Assembly (NCBI RefSeq): GCF_900111885.1
Contig: NZ_FOKG01000001.1
Location: forward strand, 780,489-844,488
Direction: 5' to 3'
Origin: Amycolatopsis marina
GTDB lineage: Bacteria > Actinomycetota > Actinomycetes > Mycobacteriales > Pseudonocardiaceae
Length of the DNA: 64,000 bases
The translations under genes were made by a program, and so were the position numbers. The notes beneath the pieces are model-generated. The model made no database searches. It worked only from the letters and a program-made list of their open reading frames with translations, and was not told where the DNA came from. This document shows, in pieces, positions 60,716-64,000 of this stretch. The first letter of the stretch is position 1. The number at the start of each line of letters is the position of its first letter.

Positions 60716-61633
60716 ATGGGTGTGCGCCTACTGAGGACACCGGACGACCGGTTCGACGACCTGCCCGACTTCGACTACGACCCGCAGTACGTGGACATCC
60801 CCGACCCGGACGGGGGACTGCTGCGGATCGCCTATGTGGAGGCGGGCCCCGCGGACGGGCGACCAGTGCTGCTCCTGCACGGCGAGCCGAGCTGGTCCTT
60901 CCTGTACCGCAAGATGCTGCCGGTGCTCGCCGAGGCCGGCCTGCGCGCGATCGCCCCCGACCTGGTCGGGTTCGGCCGGTCGGACAAGCCGGCCGAGATG
61001 GTCGACCACACCTACGCCAAGCACGTGGAGTGGATGCGTTCCCTCGCCTTCGACGCGCTCGACCTGCGCGATGTCACCCTCTTCGGACAGGACTGGGGCG
61101 GACTGATCGGGCTGCGCCTCGTGGCGGAGAACCCGGAGCGGTTCACCGGGGTCGTCGCCTCGAACACCGGGTTGCCCACCGGCGACCAGGACATGCCGAA
61201 GGTGTGGTGGAACTTCCGCGAGGCGGTGGAGAACGCGCAGATCTTCGAGGTCGGGCGGGCCATCGACGCCGGCTGCGTGACCGATCTGCCCGAGGAGGTG
61301 CAGGCCGCCTACGACGCGCCGTTCCCGAACGAGATGTACAAGGCCGCGCCGCGCACCATGCCCACCCTGGTGCCGACCCGGCCGGACGACCCGGCCACCG
61401 AGGCGAACAGGGCCGCGTGGGCGAAGTTGTCCACAATGGATATCCCGTTCCTGACCGCCTTCGGCGACAGCGACCCGATCACCGGGGGGATGGCCCCGGT
61501 GTTGCAGCGGTCGATGAAGGGCGCCGCGGCGCTGGAGCATCCGACGATCTCGGGTGCGGGCCATTTCCTGCAGGAGGACAAGGGCGAGGAGCTGGCCGAG
61601 GTGGTCGCCACCTTCGTCCGTGGGCTGCCCTGA
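60716..61633 (+). CDS. Haloalkane dehalogenase-like alpha/beta hydrolase
   Basis: 305 residues. HLD features: [13 protein letters not shown] (oxyanion region), the nucleophile Asp126 in [10 protein letters not shown], acidic residue near 251-253 in FGDSDP and His283 in GAGHFLQED. Trp127 next to the nucleophile is the usual halide contact. The WWNF at 164-167 may supply the second. Subfamily HLD-I is likely. ATG 60716 was chosen; a GTG two codons later ([11 protein letters not shown]) is just as plausible. The longer frame reads through the terminator. Physiological substrate not known. Confidence 0.85.
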   Translation: MGVRLLRTPDDRFDDLPDFDYDPQYVDIPDPDGGLLRIAYVEAGPADGRPVLLLHGEPSWSFLYRKMLPVLAEAGLRAIAPDLVGFGRSDKPAEMVDHTYAKHVEWMRSLAFDALDLRDVTLFGQDWGGLIGLRLVAENPERFTGVVASNTGLPTGDQDMPKVWWNFREAVENAQIFEVGRAIDAGCVTDLPEEVQAAYDAPFPNEMYKAAPRTMPTLVPTRPDDPATEANRAAWAKLSTMDIPFLTAFGDSDPITGGMAPVLQRSMKGAAALEHPTISGAGHFLQEDKGEELAEVVATFVRGLP

Positions 61634-61667
61634 TCGCGCCGCTCGGCCGCTGGGTACGCTCGGGTCC

Positions 61668-62933
61668 GTGATTGACCCCAGGATTCTGCGTGAGGACCCG
61701 GACGTCGTGCGCGCATCGCAGCGCACCCGTGGTGAGGACGAGGGCGTGGTGGACACGCTGCTGTCCCTCGACTCCCGCCGCCGCTCCGCGATCGCAGGCG
61801 CGGACACCCTGCGGGCCGAGCAGAAGCAGCTCGGCAAGCAGATCGGCCGGGCGAAGGGGGAGGAGCGCGACGCGCTGCTGGCCAAGGGGAAGGACCTCGC
61901 CGCGCAGGTGAAGGCCGCCGAGGCGGAGCAGGGCGAGGCGTCGGAGCGGTTCGAGGAGCTGCACCGGGCCGTCCCCAACGTCGTGCACCCCGACGCACCG
62001 GCGGGCGGTGAGGACGACTACGTGGTCCTCAAGCACGTCGGCACGCCGAGGGAGTTCGACTTCAGTCCGCGCGACCACCTGGAACTCGGCGAGGGCATCG
62101 GCGCGCTGGACATGGAGCGCGGCGCGAAGGTCTCCGGATCACGGTTCTACTTCCTCACCGGAATCGGCGCCCAGCTGCAGTTGGGCCTGCTGAACCTGGC
62201 CGCCGCACAGGCCATGGAAAACGGATTCCAGCTGATGATCCCGCCGGTGCTGGTGCGCCCGGAGATCATGGCCGGTACCGGTTTCCTCGGCGCGCACGCC
62301 TCGGAGATCTACCGGCTGCGCGACGACGACCTGTACCTGGTGGGCACCTCGGAGGTGGCGCTGGCCGGGTACCACTCCGACGAGATCCTGGACCTGTCGC
62401 AGCAGCCGTTGCGCTATGCGGGCTGGTCGTCCTGCTTCCGCAGGGAGGCTGGCTCCTACGGCAAGGACACTCGCGGCATCATCCGTGTGCACCAGTTCGA
62501 CAAGGTCGAGATGTTCACCTACTGCCGTCCTGAGGACGCGGAGGCGGAGCACGAGCGGCTGCTCGGCTGGGAGGAGCAGATGCTCGGCAAGATCGAGGTG
62601 CCGTACCGGGTGATCGACACCGCGGGTGGCGACCTCGGCACCTCGGCGGCGCGCAAGTTCGACTGCGAGGCGTGGGTGCCGACCCAGCAGGCCTATCGGG
62701 AGCTGACCTCGACCTCGAACTGCACGACGTTCCAGGCACGCAGGCTCAACATCCGCTACCGCGACGAGAACGGCAGGCCGCAGACGGCGGCCACGCTCAA
62801 CGGCACCCTGGCCACCACCAGGTGGATCGTCGCGATCCTGGAGAACCACCAGCAGGAGGACGGTTCGATCCGCGTCCCCGAGGCCCTGCGGCCCTACGTC
62901 GGCAACCGCGAGTTCCTCACCCCGAAGTCCTGA
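61668..62933 (+). CDS. serS: Seryl-tRNA synthetase
   Basis: 421 residues. The N-terminal tRNA-binding coiled coil ([36 protein letters not shown] region) is followed by the class II catalytic core. Motif 2 is [28 protein letters not shown]; motif 3 includes [18 protein letters not shown]. The start is GTG 61668, 34 nt after the hydrolase stop; the upstream in-frame ATG overlaps that gene. Housekeeping. No T-box or tRNA gene adjoins it. Palindrome copies 8 and 9 begin 11 nt after its stop. Confidence 0.97.
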   Translation: MIDPRILREDPDVVRASQRTRGEDEGVVDTLLSLDSRRRSAIAGADTLRAEQKQLGKQIGRAKGEERDALLAKGKDLAAQVKAAEAEQGEASERFEELHRAVPNVVHPDAPAGGEDDYVVLKHVGTPREFDFSPRDHLELGEGIGALDMERGAKVSGSRFYFLTGIGAQLQLGLLNLAAAQAMENGFQLMIPPVLVRPEIMAGTGFLGAHASEIYRLRDDDLYLVGTSEVALAGYHSDEILDLSQQPLRYAGWSSCFRREAGSYGKDTRGIIRVHQFDKVEMFTYCRPEDAEAEHERLLGWEEQMLGKIEVPYRVIDTAGGDLGTSAARKFDCEAWVPTQQAYRELTSTSNCTTFQARRLNIRYRDENGRPQTAATLNGTLATTRWIVAILENHQQEDGSIRVPEALRPYVGNREFLTPKS

Positions 62934-62943
62934 CCAGGTATCG

Positions 62944-62961
62944 CACTTTCCCGGGAAAGTG
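62944..62961. repeat. Dispersed palindrome, copy 8
   Basis: Exact copy, 11 nt after the serS stop. Confidence 0.85.
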
Positions 62962-62986
62962 CGATACCCCGCGCGCGCAAACATCG

Positions 62987-63004
62987 CACTTTCCCGGGAA
63001 AGTG
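62987..63004. repeat. Dispersed palindrome, copy 9
   Basis: Exact copy, 43 bp after copy 8, with a GCGCGCGCAA-containing spacer like that between copies 4 and 5. It ends about 40 bp before the DUF3558 start. Confidence 0.85.
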
Positions 63005-63045
63005 CGAGGGTGGGGGCGGGGCGCGGCAACCGTCGAGGAGGCAAA

Positions 63046-63570
63046 GTGCGAGGACGCGCATGCACTGCGCTGCTGGCTGGCCTGCTGCTGCTGGCCTCCT
63101 GCGCGCGGGTGGAGCCGGGCGCGGCGGTCTTCCCGCCTGGCGCGCAGCCGGTGACGAAGGGACCGTTCGAGGACCCGTGCGTGCTGCTGTCCGAGGAGCA
63201 ACTGGCGGAGTTGGGCCTCGCGGCGGGAGAGTTCACCGAGGCGAACCCCAAACAGCGCGTCCCGCAGGGCTGCGACTTCCGCTCGGCCGACCCGGATCTG
63301 AACGACAACACGCTGACGCTGGTGATCAGTGACGAGATGTCGATCGCGGAGTACCGGGGGATCGACACGCCCCCCGACGAGGAGTTCGAACTCGCCGGCC
63401 GCACCTGGGGCCGCTACGTGGGCGTGTTCGGCGAGGAAGCCTGTCATCTGATGCTGCCGCTCGGCGAGTCGTCGTTCGTCGCGCTGCTCAGCCTCAATCT
63501 CACCGACAAGGCCAAGGCCTGCGACCTGCCGAAGGTCGCAGCACCGATGGTGGGCGAGAACCTGCCGTAA
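63046..63570 (+). CDS. DUF3558 lipoprotein
   Basis: 174 residues. A short signal peptide (ACTALLAGLLLLASC) gives a lipobox with Cys near residue 17. DUF3558 follows: DPCVLLSEEQLAELGLAAGEF, PQGCDFRSADPDLNDNTLTLVIS and FGEEACHLMLPLGESSFVAL. Conserved Cys pairs are present. The family is common in Pseudonocardiaceae and has no known function. GTG 63046 follows GAGGAGG. Confidence 0.9.
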   Translation: MRGRACTALLAGLLLLASCARVEPGAAVFPPGAQPVTKGPFEDPCVLLSEEQLAELGLAAGEFTEANPKQRVPQGCDFRSADPDLNDNTLTLVISDEMSIAEYRGIDTPPDEEFELAGRTWGRYVGVFGEEACHLMLPLGESSFVALLSLNLTDKAKACDLPKVAAPMVGENLP

Positions 63571-63580
63571 GGCGGCGGAG

Positions 63581-64000
63581 TCAGGCTCCGGGGGGAACGG
63601 CCGTGCCTCGTAGGTTGAACTCGAGGCCGAGTTGTTCGGCCAGTCCGGGCACGGTGATCTCGGTGATCGGGTCTGCGGTGGCGCGGTCGAGCTGGGTGAT
63701 CTTGATGGGTGTCTCGCCGTCGAACGTCTCCTGGATGAGGTGAATCGACCGGTCGGTGAAGATCGCCTGGCTGGATTTGTCGCTGCCGGAGGTGAATCCG
63801 GTGTCGATTCGTGGTTCGGTGGCCCCGGAGGTGATGTCGGTGCTCATGATCCGGCCGTCGGCGGCGAGCCATTCGAGGTGACCGTCTCGGATGGCTCGCG
63901 AGTCGTAGGACTTCTGGGAGAACGCCTCGGGGTCGATCAGTTCCTCGGTGATGGACCGTCCTTGTGTGTCGGTGAGGGGCTGTTCGGTGTACTCGCCGTT
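63581..64000 (-). CDS. C-terminal part of an unidentified protein (5' end outside window)
   Basis: An open frame of 139 residues running off the window edge, so the gene's start is missing. The visible part begins NGEYTEQPLTDTQGRSITEE, then AFSQKSYDSRAIRDGHLEWLAADGRIMSTDI and ends GTAVPPGA. It is hydrophilic with no membrane segment. The internal ATG at 63847 is probably not the start, since the frame stays open without break to the window end. Converges on the DUF3558 gene with an 11-bp gap. No function assigned. Confidence 0.55.
   Translation of the reverse strand, partial: NGEYTEQPLTDTQGRSITEELIDPEAFSQKSYDSRAIRDGHLEWLAADGRIMSTDITSGATEPRIDTGFTSGSDKSSQAIFTDRSIHLIQETFDGETPIKITQLDRATADPITEITVPGLAEQLGLEFNLRGTAVPPGA

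Overview
The window is high-GC actinobacterial DNA with GTG/TTG starts, GGAGG-type ribosome sites, two Scr1-type XRE/DUF397 pairs, and mycobacteria-like core genes (pheA-gpm2, an Rv3836/Rv3835-like pair, serS). The gene mix fits Pseudonocardiaceae (Amycolatopsis or Prauserella-like). That placement is an inference; no rRNA, tRNA or CRISPR array was seen.

Region by region. 1-10.9 kb looks like a defence island: a complete type I restriction-modification operon (hsdM cut by the window start, hsdS, hsdR), a convergent XRE/DUF397 pair, three small unknown genes, and a large DUF262-DUF1524 (GmrSD/SspE-like) protein that carries an alkyltransferase-like (ATL) domain. 11-21.3 kb holds an Excalibur surface protein, a MocR regulator divergent from a three-gene catabolic operon (CoA-acylating semialdehyde dehydrogenase, class III aminotransferase, amidohydrolase), a SigG-type sigma factor, a RibD-like reductase and an F420-type monooxygenase fused to a hemerythrin domain. 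21.4-26.3 kb is a cell-envelope cluster: PASTA lipoprotein, a WXG100-like protein, an alpha/beta hydrolase with its lipoprotein, and a membrane beta-propeller. 26.4-31.6 kb has small DUF genes, a GntR/FCD regulator convergent with a GntP gluconate permease, membrane proteins and a nuclease/Excalibur protein. 31.8-41.9 kb holds a DEDDh exonuclease with a membrane anchor, a MazG-like hydrolase, a helicase-like protein with a broken Walker A, and unknown proteins. 42-46.4 kb has coaA, a macro-domain gene and pheA-gpm2. 46.4-56.7 kb is accessory: dienelactone hydrolase, tenA, lipoproteins, MFS pump, DUF2252, an ECF42 sigma/YCII pair, a second XRE/DUF397 pair and a PIN toxin-antitoxin module. 56.8-64 kb has a metallopeptidase, a septum-formation protein, a DUF1190/glutathionylspermidine-synthase/DUF350 operon, a haloalkane dehalogenase, serS and a DUF3558 lipoprotein.

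The most unusual signal is a dispersed repeat: nine copies (eight perfect) of the 18-bp palindrome CACTTTCCCGGGAAAGTG, in four clusters, each just after a gene's 3' end. Two of the copies belong to a longer element of about 86 bp, present in opposite orientations 16 kb apart, that keeps an ATG-started reading frame of about 40 codons. This, the GmrSD-ATL fusion and the helicase-like protein with degenerate ATPase motifs are the best candidates for undescribed biology.
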